The notes beneath the pieces were generated by a model. It saw only the letters and a program-made list of their open reading frames with translations, was not told where the DNA came from and ran no database searches. 64,000 nucleotides of DNA from Batillaria attramentaria (lineage: Eukaryota > Mollusca > Gastropoda > Batillariidae): assembly GCA_018292915.2 (NCBI GenBank), contig JACVVK020000018.1, forward strand, positions 731,001-795,000, read 5' to 3'. Positions within the stretch are counted from its first letter, which is position 1. Each line of letters begins with the position of its first letter. A program made the position numbers and the translations under genes. Below, piece by piece: positions 49,290-57,200 of this stretch.

Positions 49290-51156
49290 GACGACGGAGG
49301 GCTATAACATAGACTCCCATTGTTACACAAGGGAGCCAAAAAAAAGTCATTTTGTTCTACTAGAAGCTATGATTAGCGAAAGCAGACAAAAATCAGTCTT
49401 TTCGCGAAAAATCCGTTTTTTCGCGACAAAACCGCTTTTGTCGCGAAAAAACGTCAATCTTTCCGCGAAAAAAAAAAATGTCGCGAAAAAACGTTTAATC
49501 GCGAAAAAATGGTATGCACTTTTTCGCAGAAAGTTGGTGTCCGTTTTTTGGCGGAAAAAAAGAAAAAAAAACAGGTTTCCGCGGAAAAAGTCAGTTTTTT
49601 CTGCAGAAAAGGTTTTTCCGCGAAAAAAGTAAAAACAGTTTTTTTCGCGAAAACGTCCATTTTTCTGAAGAAAAACTATTTCCGCGAAAAAAATCGCTAT
49701 CAAATGTTTTCGCGATAAAAGGAAATTGCCGCTTTTTCGCGGGAAAAAAGTTTTCGCGAAAAAGTGCCTTTTTTCGCGACAAAATCGACTTTTTCGCGAA
49801 ATACTGCTTTGTTGCGAAAAAACTGCATTTTTGTCTGCTTTCGCTAATCATAAGAAGCAGAGATAATATCCAGTGAGGAGAATCTGGGTGGTTCCTAAAA
49901 GGATTTACTTGAAATGTATGGCAAATAGTTAAATAATACAACAATTCAAAACTGACTTTAGTACCGAATTTGGACCGTGTACTAACTGGTAAAAACCACG
50001 CTCTGTGCTCACAAAATCGCCACCCCCTTCTCTAACTGTCGACACAGCAATCAACACCCCCTAGGGCCGAAAGGGCAGGGAAAGAAATGAAGTCTGAGAC
50101 AACACCAGCCTTCACATGCATGCCAGCACGGCTTGATCTGTAGGTAACGGACACAGGTTATGTAGCTTCTGCAACAGCAGTTTACGTTCGCTGTTGGCTA
50201 GCTGAGGCTCTTATAATTATTAGCTTGGATTTGTGCCGTCAGTTTCAAATTCTGTACTGAGCAACGGCCTTTTCCTGTCGCCGGAGTTTGTGGCGACTGT
50301 ATGCCAGACCAGTGATGAGTTTCATCGAAAGGAACGCCCATTCATCAGTTCAAAGTCACAACTCTGTCACTTTCTATGAGTAATTCAGGGCCGTAGTACC
50401 CGGGTCCGGCGGTCCGGCGAGCGCCGGACCAAAAATTCCGCCGGGTAAAAAAAAAAAAAAAAAAAAAAGAGAGAGAGAGAGAGAGCCTGAGAAAGAGGGA
50501 GAGAGAGAGAGAGAGGTGAGCGAAGAACATATTTCGAACATACGGCCTTTTGAGACGACCTCATAAATGTTTTTTTAATTAACATGTTGCGCGACCATAC
50601 TTTTCGTTCCTTCCATTTTGTATGCTGCTTCTATTATTTTGGCTCATTTTTTTTCCCTACAAGTGTTTTTGCAATGAACGATTGTCATTTGGGGCAGGAG
50701 TTGGGTATGGGAGGGCGTGTGGGTCGCCGCCGGACCAATCCTGAGGAGTTTGCTACGGCCCTGTAATTTGTCCATTTTGGGGGCGAACTATCGGTAGTGT
50801 GGCTTGAACCTCTGTTACTAAGCGCCGCTATGTTGTGACGCAATATCACCACTATGGGTGAGTGAGTTTAAACTATTACTGAGTTCTTGGCTGAAAAGTG
50901 TCTGATATCAAGTTTTTGTGTGTGTGTTTTTTTTTATTAACTTCTAGATGAATCTCTCCTGCACGGCAAGGAAGACGACGTGTATTTAGCCTTATTCGAG
51001 GCGTCCGTATTTAAAAAGTCTAAAATAGTTCATTTTTTTTTTATACAAGACTGTTCACTGAGGAAATGATAATATCTAGTGTGAAGACTTACCTTTCCAT
51101 TGCGATACACAGAGAAGAGAAAGTGCTGTAACCACAAATACCCGCAGTCCGTCCAT
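37781..51156 (-). CDS. IgGFc-binding-domain protein with mucin-like stalk and membrane anchor
   Basis: Minus-strand exons: 51156-51093 (ATG; signal peptide [19 protein letters not shown]), 41249-39883, 39454-37781 (TGA). Phases match (1, 0), giving about 1034 residues. Exon 2 encodes an IgGFc-binding-protein N-terminal-type domain ([67 protein letters not shown]). Exon 3 encodes a Ser/Thr-rich stalk: first repeats like [14 protein letters not shown] (about 19 residues), then TTATEGTT-type repeats, a Cys-rich basic segment (CSCRCK), one membrane helix ([20 protein letters not shown]) and a short basic tail ending SQRSHE. The product is probably a heavily O-glycosylated surface protein; ligand unknown. 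The ATG is preceded by a good acceptor (TTCCTACAG), so a 5' UTR exon probably lies upstream. Intron 1 is 9.8 kb of repeats, so joining the signal exon is the least certain step. AATAAA (minus) lies near 37473. Confidence 0.8.
41490..41613 (+). mobile_element. SINE copy (171-bp family), 5' truncated
   Basis: The plus strand reads CCCGTCTTTGGTATCACCC, TTACGTGGTGG and GGACGTTAAAC, then a CCCCCAAACACC tail. The tRNA head is missing. It lies in intron 1 of the IgGFc-domain gene. Confidence 0.75.
42181..45408 (+). mobile_element. RTE-clade LINE, copy C (diverged subfamily, slightly 5' truncated)
   Basis: A perfect 13-bp target duplication ACACACGAAGTCC flanks it (42168-42180, 45409-45421). It aligns with copies A and B from about the P4 hairpin on, so about 45 bp of the 5' end, including P1-P3 of the candidate ribozyme, are missing. 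The rest of the 5' UTR is well conserved with A (GCTGGACAGGTCGAAGGGTA). Its tail is a short ACTAA-type end rather than (TAAG)n. Confidence 0.93.
42381..45404 (+). CDS. RTE LINE ORF, copy C: endonuclease plus reverse transcriptase, intact
   Basis: The 1007-residue open frame has the same order as copy A: endonuclease ([34 protein letters not shown]), Lys/Glu-rich linker, reverse transcriptase ([47 protein letters not shown]) and basic C-terminus ([27 protein letters not shown]). The protein is clearly diverged from A and B, so it is another subfamily. No stops or frameshifts are visible; loss of the 5' end may still have silenced it. Confidence 0.93.
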   Translation: MVQEESSLVEPMTRAGESPREASAPTTLLTAKTKARIGTWNIRTLYETGKTAQVSQEMHRYNLKLLGLCETRWTGTGRTRLTSGDTILYSGHEDGQPHMHGVALLMTPEATQALLSWEPVSPRILSARFNSKGRKVTILQCYAPTNVADEEEKENFYEQLQAALDKAPRRDLKILMGDLNAKVGTDNTDRELIMGKHGTGTQNENGELFTEFCTTNDLVIGGTIFPHKTIHKTTWTSPDGRTVNQIDHITIGRKWRRSLLDVRAKRGADAASDHHLVIAAIKIKLKAYRDQADRPSHKYNVHSLKESVKTNAFRCELRNRFSALDTLPEETIEEHWHDLRETWTATCREVLGKKTRQHKEWLTSDTWDLITERKRLKDLINHTDDQDHKRDLQAQYWDVNRQVKRSARNDKRNFINDLTEEAETAAGQRNMKRLYEITRTLSGKNNNPTRPVKDKNGQIITKEEDQRTRWAEHFKETLNRPPPPVPPDIPPAAQLLDISTNPPTKTEIIKAIKSLKSGKAAGPDGIPPEALKADIQTSTDMLHPLLRKIWESESVPQDWKKGHLVKLPKKGDLSSCSNWRGIMLLSIPGKVLTRIILERLKTALDKTLREEQAGFRNDRSCTDHIATMRIIIEQSLEWQTPLYSTFVDFQKAFDSVDREVIWKLMSHYGFPPKFVNIIRQLYEDATCQVIHDGKLTGPFTVRTGVRQGCILSPTIFLMVVDWVMRQATDGKRTGIQWTFSKQLEDLDFADDIALLSHKQQDAQEKLNRVAEEAEKTGLKINISKTEVMRVNHKQHDPIQLHQEDIKEVDKFIYLGSVVSKDGGTDEDIKSRTNKARHAFRTLRPIWRSTALSLRNKIRIFNSNVKSVLLYGSETWRTTKTGSHRLQTFINRCLRNILNIRYPLVITNQDLWERTRQVPIEQEIKKRKWGWIGHTLRKPTSNVTRQSLDWNPQGKRKVGRPKQTWRRSTDTEAKATGTTWAELKRASQNRVRWRSVVAALCSPGNKED
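45560..45740. repeat. Outlying monomer of the AAGGTCA satellite
   Basis: It contains GCCTTGACCCGG, CCAAGGTCATTCAAAAGAG, AAGTCTTATCAATGTCTG and CCTCTGGTGTTTGTAG, all matching the units of 47898-49337. It appears to be one or two degraded monomers separated from the main array. Confidence 0.65.
45878..45938. repeat. (CA)n microsatellites of this intron
   Basis: A pure (AC)30 tract. Similar long tracts in the same region are at about 46004-46072 (broken once by CCGTGG), 46515-46584 and 49207-49284. They grade into AAGGTCA satellite or duplicated units. Confidence 0.9.
46077..46945. repeat. Direct duplication of about 300 bp around (CA)n blocks
   Basis: Bases about 46077-46395 and 46586-46925 share AGGTGTTTGT, CACGCACAAAAACACAAATGG, TATAATTAT, GGTGGTGTATGTC and GCACTGCAATCATGCA in the same order. 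Each copy follows a long (CA)n tract. The second copy has an extra 60-bp insertion near its start. Confidence 0.8.
47722..47800 (-). repeat. Probable retroposon 3'-end relic
   Basis: GTCAAGTCAAGTTGGTTTATTCCTGACCCC followed by TAGGGGTACATAATCAATTG reads on the minus strand like a LINE 3' end with an AAGTCAAG-like tail. It abuts the satellite array. The family is unknown. Confidence 0.35.
47898..49337. repeat. Satellite of about 150-bp units with TCAAGGTCA palindromes
   Basis: About nine units are seen. Their cores (TGACCTTGA followed by TCAAGGTCA or CAAGGCCA) lie near 47911, 48041, 48170, 48321, 48469, 48626, 48773, 48930 and 49077. Two unit types alternate (ACAGCTTTAGTGACCTTGA versus AGCTTGTACGGCCTTGA), giving a dimer of about 305 bp. 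Shared parts include CTTATCAATGTCTATCAT and GTAGATTCTGAGAAAATGCC. The array ends in (CA)n. It is bounded by GGCTCCCTTGTG at 47898-47909 and its reverse complement at 49326-49337, which suggests a transposon-like unit, though no target duplication is evident. Confidence 0.85.
49368..49852. mobile_element. Element with perfect 26-bp TIRs filled by spaced TTTCGCGAAA palindromes
   Basis: Bases 49368-49393 and 49827-49852 are exact reverse complements (start TATGATTAGCGAAAGCAG). Flanks are AGAAGC at 49362-49367 and 49853-49858. Between them about 20 variants of TTTTCGCGAAAA are centred at 17-30 bp spacing (mean about 22), near 49404, 49423, 49443, 49465, 49483, 49501 and on to 49814. CGCG is kept in most; some read CGCAG, CTGCAG or CCGCGG. 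All six frames are unusually open because the motif lacks stop codons; I do not regard them as coding. Confidence 0.9.
49935..50868. repeat. Right arm of the large inverted repeat (interrupted by a MITE)
   Basis: Reverse complement of the left arm (41630-45452), diverged by roughly 15-20% by eye. The 378-bp MITE at 50386-50763 interrupts this arm only. The continuous passage near 49945-50000 is the empty counterpart of LINE copy C's insertion site. Confidence 0.85.
50386..50763. mobile_element. CAGGGCCGTAG-ended MITE, 378 bp
   Basis: CAGGGCCGTAG at the left end and CTACGGCCCTG at the right end are exact inverted repeats. TAATT flanks both sides (50381-50385, 50764-50768). Subterminal GGTCCGGC-type repeats, a poly-A and a (GA)n tract lie inside. 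It is related by its ends to 24578-24866. The left inverted-repeat arm lacks it. Confidence 0.85.
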
Positions 51157-51298
51157 CTGTAGGAATCGAAACAGAAACAATAAAATTTAATCGTCCAAGG
51201 ATCGCTGCTGACGAGATTAAAATCATCAAAGCAAACAAACAAAAACAAACAACAAAAAACAGCATAAACTGAGAACAAAAACAAAAAACAAAAACCCC

Positions 51299-51344
<46 letters not shown>

Positions 51345-54221
51345 GAAAATAAATAAATAAAACTGATGATTAATGAAGTGTACGTCTCACATTTTTGGAG
51401 CCGGTCGGCGTCGCGGTATGTGGCGATTCAAGCAAACAGTGTCGACGGATGCAATGCCGGAACAGAAGGAGACTGAACTTGCGCTGCCTCTGTTCCCGAC
51501 TTCACCAGATCGTGTAGGATGAAAAACTGACGGGAGTTCAGTCGCGCTGACACCACCTGACCGCCTCCACCACCCACCCTCTTAGTCCCCCCACCCCGCA
51601 TCCCTCAGTCGCTTCTCTCCGCCCTCAAACTACTTCCCTCAACTCTCCTCCCCCTCCACCCCCCTTCCCTCCCTCCTCCCTCCTTCCCCCGTCACACTTG
51701 CACAAACCGGCCAAAGATTGATGGTAAAGGGTTGTGAAACTGTCACTACAGAAACTGAAATTGCTGTTTTAGAACCAAAGACCACTCATTTGCTGCTAAA
51801 CCACGCTTCGGACTGGGACTGGGACTGCGGTGAAGTTGTTTGTGTGGATTCTGTGTCGATTCAAAACAGCGGAACTGACACTGACTCAGTGACAAAAAGT
51901 CCGTCATCTCAGTGTTGATTAGTTTATTTTCTATTATGACGTTTCAGTTTGATCAGTGACAGTTTTATCTAGAGTTGTTTCAGGCCGCTCACGGTCTGAG
52001 CGGCGGTAAACAGTTGTATTCAGGCTGTAACAGAGTCGTTAGCCGAGCCGGATCGCCGAACACTGAGATCAATGCAAGTAATTCGCTTGCCGCCGGCGGT
52101 AAAGGGATCACGGAAAAAAACGGGCGATGAAATCTCTTGCTAAACGTTTGCAGCTGAAGAAAACGAAAAGCATGCTTTCAAGTTCGCCACTGACCAAACA
52201 ATCCTTTCACAGTTTCCGGCACAACCGTCTGACAAAAGCAGCGGGGGAGGGGTGGGGGGCTGTAAGAAATGGAGGGAGTATAGATGCTGAGATGCTCAAG
52301 TAAGATGAAATATATAAAAAAAAATAAACAGATTATGGAAACCACTTACATTCTGCCAGTCAGTAAAAGCTTTTTTGTCTTTTTAAAACTTTCTCTTAGC
52401 ATCAAAACGAGAACTGGCTCTTTGAACGTAACTTACACGGCCATGGCTCAGCCGGCATGGTCAAACCGGGCCGGCGGGTGGCCAGGGGGTTTAACGTCCT
52501 TTTCCACCGCATACGGGTGATATCAAAGACGGGGCAACGACTGATTAAAAAGCCAGCACAAATATTTGGCCCCAGGCGGGATACGAACTCAAGACCCGAG
52601 CATTAGAAGTCCAACGCTCTACCCGGCATTGGGCCACCCCGGCAGCCCCTCCCCGCACCCCACCCCACCCCCCGGGCCGGCGGAAAATCCGTTTAAGAAA
52701 CTGCCTGTGAAAGTCGGTTTTCAGTGTCCAAAGTTAATTCGATATCCTGGGCTGTCATCTTAGCCGGCGGATAAATACACCTGTTCAAGTCTCAGTCTTT
52801 TAGCTTTTTGTTTTGGCCGCCTTTGAGTCGGCGGTGCCGGCTCTCATCTCAACTTGACTCATTGCACGCCACTGGCAGTTACTTCCACTCAGATGGGGTT
52901 TTAGTTGCGGAAAACACGGCTGAGTGGTCCGTTTGATCTTTTAACTTCAGTCAGTTGAAGAGAGTGAATTTCAAAGAAAATGTTATAAGCCGACCGACGT
53001 TTTTTTTTCTTCTTCTTTCAAGTTCACTGAGCGTTTTTTTTTTCCCCCCCTCCCAAAGTCGTGGAGGCTGAGTCAGTGACCAGCGCCTGAACTATCAGTG
53101 ATGATCATAGCTGCCACTGACGGCCGAACTCTTGCAACTCAGTGGAAAAAAAATTCGCCTCTAAGTGCTAAATAGTAGGCCGGTGCACGAACAAACAAAC
53201 AAACAATCGAAGCAGGCCTAAGCCGGCTTTTATTGACGGCCGGTCACTGATTATGAGCCAGGCGGTCGGGCCGCTGACGGGCGGCCGCCGTCGGTCAGTG
53301 CCGGGTCAGCCGGGACGGTGACTGACTGAGAATTCAGCATTGCCTGGCTTAAAGCGTTTCCCTTTGTAACTCAGTTGCGTGCTAGGGACGCCGGATTTCT
53401 CGAACCAGTCGCCATTTATCACTTCTGTTTGCAGTCGAAGCAAAATTAATACGGCGCGTGTTTAGTGATTTGGAACCGCCCATCGCTGACGGAGGAACCC
53501 CCTAAGCCACTTTGGCAACACACAAGGGAGGCGACTCCTATTCATGTGGCTCTTTTGTTGTGAAGTAGGCTTAGGTGCTCGATGTTTTCCCAAGCTACGA
53601 GCGCATCTTTTGTAACGAAGAGTAAAATGTTGCTTTTTGTGAGAAATCGTCGCTGAAAGTTCATCGATAAAGTAAATATTGGATTGCTTTTGAATTAGTG
53701 CATTTGTGTGCATGGTATTTCTTCTTCCTTTACCCCACAAATACCTTTATTTCCGACGTTAATGTTGTTTCACGGACCCTTTCGCTTCAAGTGAAATAAT
53801 TGAAAATATTAGTAGGTCAGGTAATCTTTGTTCCACCGAAAAAAGCAATGTGGTTTCTGTAGGCAGACCTTGTATCATTCGAGTGAAAATTGACGTCCAT
53901 AGGGAAGTCTCTTTGGAAATATTTTTAACTCTTTGGAAATATTTTAAAACACAGTCCCCTTTGGTCTGTATGTGGTAAGATCATAGTTTCAAGTTGTGGA
54001 TGGTGGTGTGCTTGGTTTATTTACTGACAGAGATTAAGCATTTTTTGTTTGTTTAAAATTTTGAATGTGCAGATGTGTTCCTGGTAGCATTTGAACCTCA
54101 GAATGTGGCTTTACTTGTGATTTTTGTATTGCACAATTTTGATGAGGTGGTTGATAAGGTTGAAGGCCATACTCATGTGATGGTGCATGAACTTCAATCA
54201 CATGCTTGTATTAATTACAGA
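51157..54221. promoter_or_regulatory. Divergent region between the IgGFc-domain gene and TBC1D19
   Basis: About 3 kb separates the two start codons. It contains a (CA)n tract (51300-51341), a C/T-rich stretch (51590-51695), a SINE (52480-52655) and a GC-rich zone with many CpGs (about 53220-53420). CAGTGA/TCACTG/TCAGTC-type words are frequent from about 51400 to 53400. Non-coding first exons of either gene may be here; none could be placed. Confidence 0.4.
52480..52655 (-). mobile_element. SINE copy (171-bp family)
   Basis: The minus strand reads a tRNA-like head (AGAGCGTTGGACTTCTAATGC, GAGTTCGTATCCC), then CCCCGTCTTTGATATCACCC, CGTATGCGGTGG and GGACGTTAAAC. No target duplication was found. 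Confidence 0.8.
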
Positions 54222-57200
54222 ATGAGTGGGGATCAGGTTGCAGAGCAGTTCATCGTTGATCTGCTGCAATATCTACGCTCCTCGAAACTGTATACAGATC
54301 TTTTCAATGCTGCCCAGGTGAGCCCTATACTTATGCTCTGACTTGTGGTGTCTGTTTTTCTGCTGCTTAGTGCTTAACAGAGGTCTTCTGGAAAAGAAAT
54401 TAAAGCCCCAACTATCTCTTTACATTGCAGTAATTATCACCACCTCTTTGTTAATTACTTGGACTGTAGTTTCTTAGTTCAGAGTTTCAGGTGGTTCCTC
54501 AGTTTTCCAAGAATTGCTGGTTTGATTAATTGACAGTTCTAACTTCTACTTGCACTAAGCCACAAAAGGGTGTAACTGTAACTGTAAGAATAGCAGGTGT
54601 TCAAAGTAATGATACCACTTAAAGTGTACCTTGCATTTTATGTTGCTGTATATCACATGTTTACTTTATTGATTATCATTATTTGTATTTTTATGGTTTC
54701 CACTTGACATAAAGGTATAACTTTCGTCATACTGATGATTTGTGTGCATGTATGTGTTCCAGAATGAAGCATTTAAACCCAGTCTTCGTGTGTCTGATCT
54801 GCGCAAGGGTGTACAGTCAGGATTAATCAGTGGAGGTAAGGACCAGAAAGCCTGACAATCACCACTTTAGTGCTGCGTATTCCAGAATCAGTTGTACTGG
54901 TAAATTTCAAATTAAATAAAAGCAAAACTGTAAATTGATTCAATATTATTATGAACACTAAAGCCGTTACTCAGAAAGACATCAAGACACTTGAAATTTT
55001 TCTTCTTCTGTGTTTCCTGAATTGATTAGTAATAGTAATAGTATTTTACATTTTGATTTGGAATATAAGATTTTGTATATAAAATTTATATTGTAAACAA
55101 CTTTTATGCAGGCAAAGGCACATGAATGCAGATTTCTGCCTTTGACACGTCCTGCTTTTGTGTGATGATGACGCTTGCATGCTTGTGAATGGAGATAAAG
55201 TGTAGGTTAATAATCAACCACACATTTGCAGGGTGGGACAGGAAACTTCGCAATGCAGTCTATCACTTCATGCACACCCATCCCCGCCAACCTCCCCAAC
55301 CTGACCCAGAGCACAATAAGGAACCTCTCCTGTATATGAGAAAAGCACAGGTCTGTACAAACTGTAGCTGCTGCTTTTGTGTTATGGATTTGCCTTAAGA
55401 TCCTACACTTGAGTAAGTCAGGATATTGCTATGCTGTAAACACTATGCCAGCCAGAGTGAAGTGTGTGTGTGCACACGCATGGGTTTGTGTGTGTGCGTG
55501 TGTGTGTGCACGCACACATGTGTGTAACATGTGTTTGAATGGGCTGATGGTGACTTTCTTCATGGCTTTTGTCACTTTTATGTAATTTTATTTTTTCAGT
55601 TCTGTTTATTTATTATTTTTTAGCAAGCATGGGAGAAGAAGATCTTGAAAAGCCTGAACAGTATGTGCACTGAGCTGAACATTCCACTGGCAAGAAGGGT
55701 AAACTTTTTTTTTTTTAAAATAAAACCTCTTCACTGATATTGGTTGCAGTAAGCCAGGTGTCATGTTGACTGTTGGCCCAATGGTGTCAGAGGGTATGGG
55801 TGGGTGGGTGTTTGGGAGTTTAACGTCCTTTTCCACCACATACGGGTGATATCAAAGACGGGGCAACGGTGAAAGAGCCAGCACAATATTTGGCCCCAGC
55901 CGGGGTTCGAACTCACAACCCGAGCATTGGAAGTCCAACGCTCTACCGTTCGGCCACCCTGGCTCCCGTGTCAGAGGGTACATAAATATTCGTGTTAACA
56001 TGCTATAGATAGTGACGTGTACTGGAAATACTGACTTTCAGGCAGTCTACTTTTCCTCCAAAAGTCACCAAGGATCTCGCTTTTAATCATAGCAAGTAGT
56101 ACTTTCAGCAGCAAAAAGTACTCCTAAAGGAAATGAATAGGGATGTGGACGTTGCAAGGGAGAGAACTGCGCTTGTACTGGAAGAGTGATCCTTAGATCT
56201 AGTACTGGGATCTGCTAGATCTAGTGATCACTCTTCCCATACAGGCACAGTTCTCTCCCTTGCAGCGTCCACTTACCTGTTTGTTCCCTTTTAATCATAA
56301 GTTATTTTGGTTCTGCTGTAACAAGTGGGGCGTACAGTGTATGTATGCACTAGTACCTTCAAACTTTCACTGGTACATCAATCATGATGCTGTTTGTCAG
56401 TTGGGTGGAATTATAGATCTATAGATGATTGATTTATCCGTTTCTGCAACATGCATAAAAGACATAGCATGATCAAATGTCAACAGCGGCCAGAGAGGGA
56501 ACAGAAGGACATGGCTTCCAGGTGGACTGAGCTTGGAACTGATGGGCCAGGTCAGTGTAAAATACATCGGACATTGACGTGCTCCTCATTACGGAACTGT
56601 AAACACAGTGTACTAGGTGTCTGAACTGCAGAGAGGAAAGTCTATATTATCTCACATCGTGTTGGAATTTGTCAGCTCTGTAAACTGTTCCATGCCCCAT
56701 CCATCCCCTCCCCCCCCCCCCCTTTCCAGTCCCCCTCCTCCCTGAACAGCTACCATCCTCAGCGCTGTGTCAAGGCAGCTTCCACTTCATTTCACTTCCA
56801 CTTCCACTTCCACTCCATGTCATGTATACACTGCTTTTCATCTTGCAGATAATGAGCCTTGGATATCTATGCGTGAGTTTTGCATGCCCCTTACACAACG
56901 TGAAATGTAAATTGAAAAGGAGTTTGGAATATGTTCTTCTGTTCCTGTTTCCTGATCAAAGGAAAGCATGTTCTGGTGTTGGTGTTCACGGATTGTTCTT
57001 GCATATCCACACACTGTTCTCAAAGTTAATGGGCATGATTTAGAGGAAGAGGGGTTTGTTGGTACATGTACATGTACCACGACTGTTTCATGTCATTATG
57101 GCTGAGGATTTGTTCCTGTGGGGGCCCCTCTCACACTAACAGCATGCTTAATTCACATTGTTTGTCACATGTATTATGATAGTACATGTACATTCTTTTT

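Noticed and set aside
49347..49944. Several overlapping open frames on both strands in the CGCG element (Lys/Arg/Phe-rich)
   Set aside because: The repeated TTTTCGCGAAAA motif contains no stop codons in any frame, so openness in all six frames is a by-product of the repeat.
51718..51918. 66-codon open frame near the divergent promoter
   Set aside because: It has no known domain, no splice context and low-complexity composition; not supported as a gene.
55863..55967. tRNA-like sequence on the minus strand
   Set aside because: Box A and B motifs are present, but the sequence continues into a shared repeat body and has target duplications, so it is a SINE head and not a tRNA gene.
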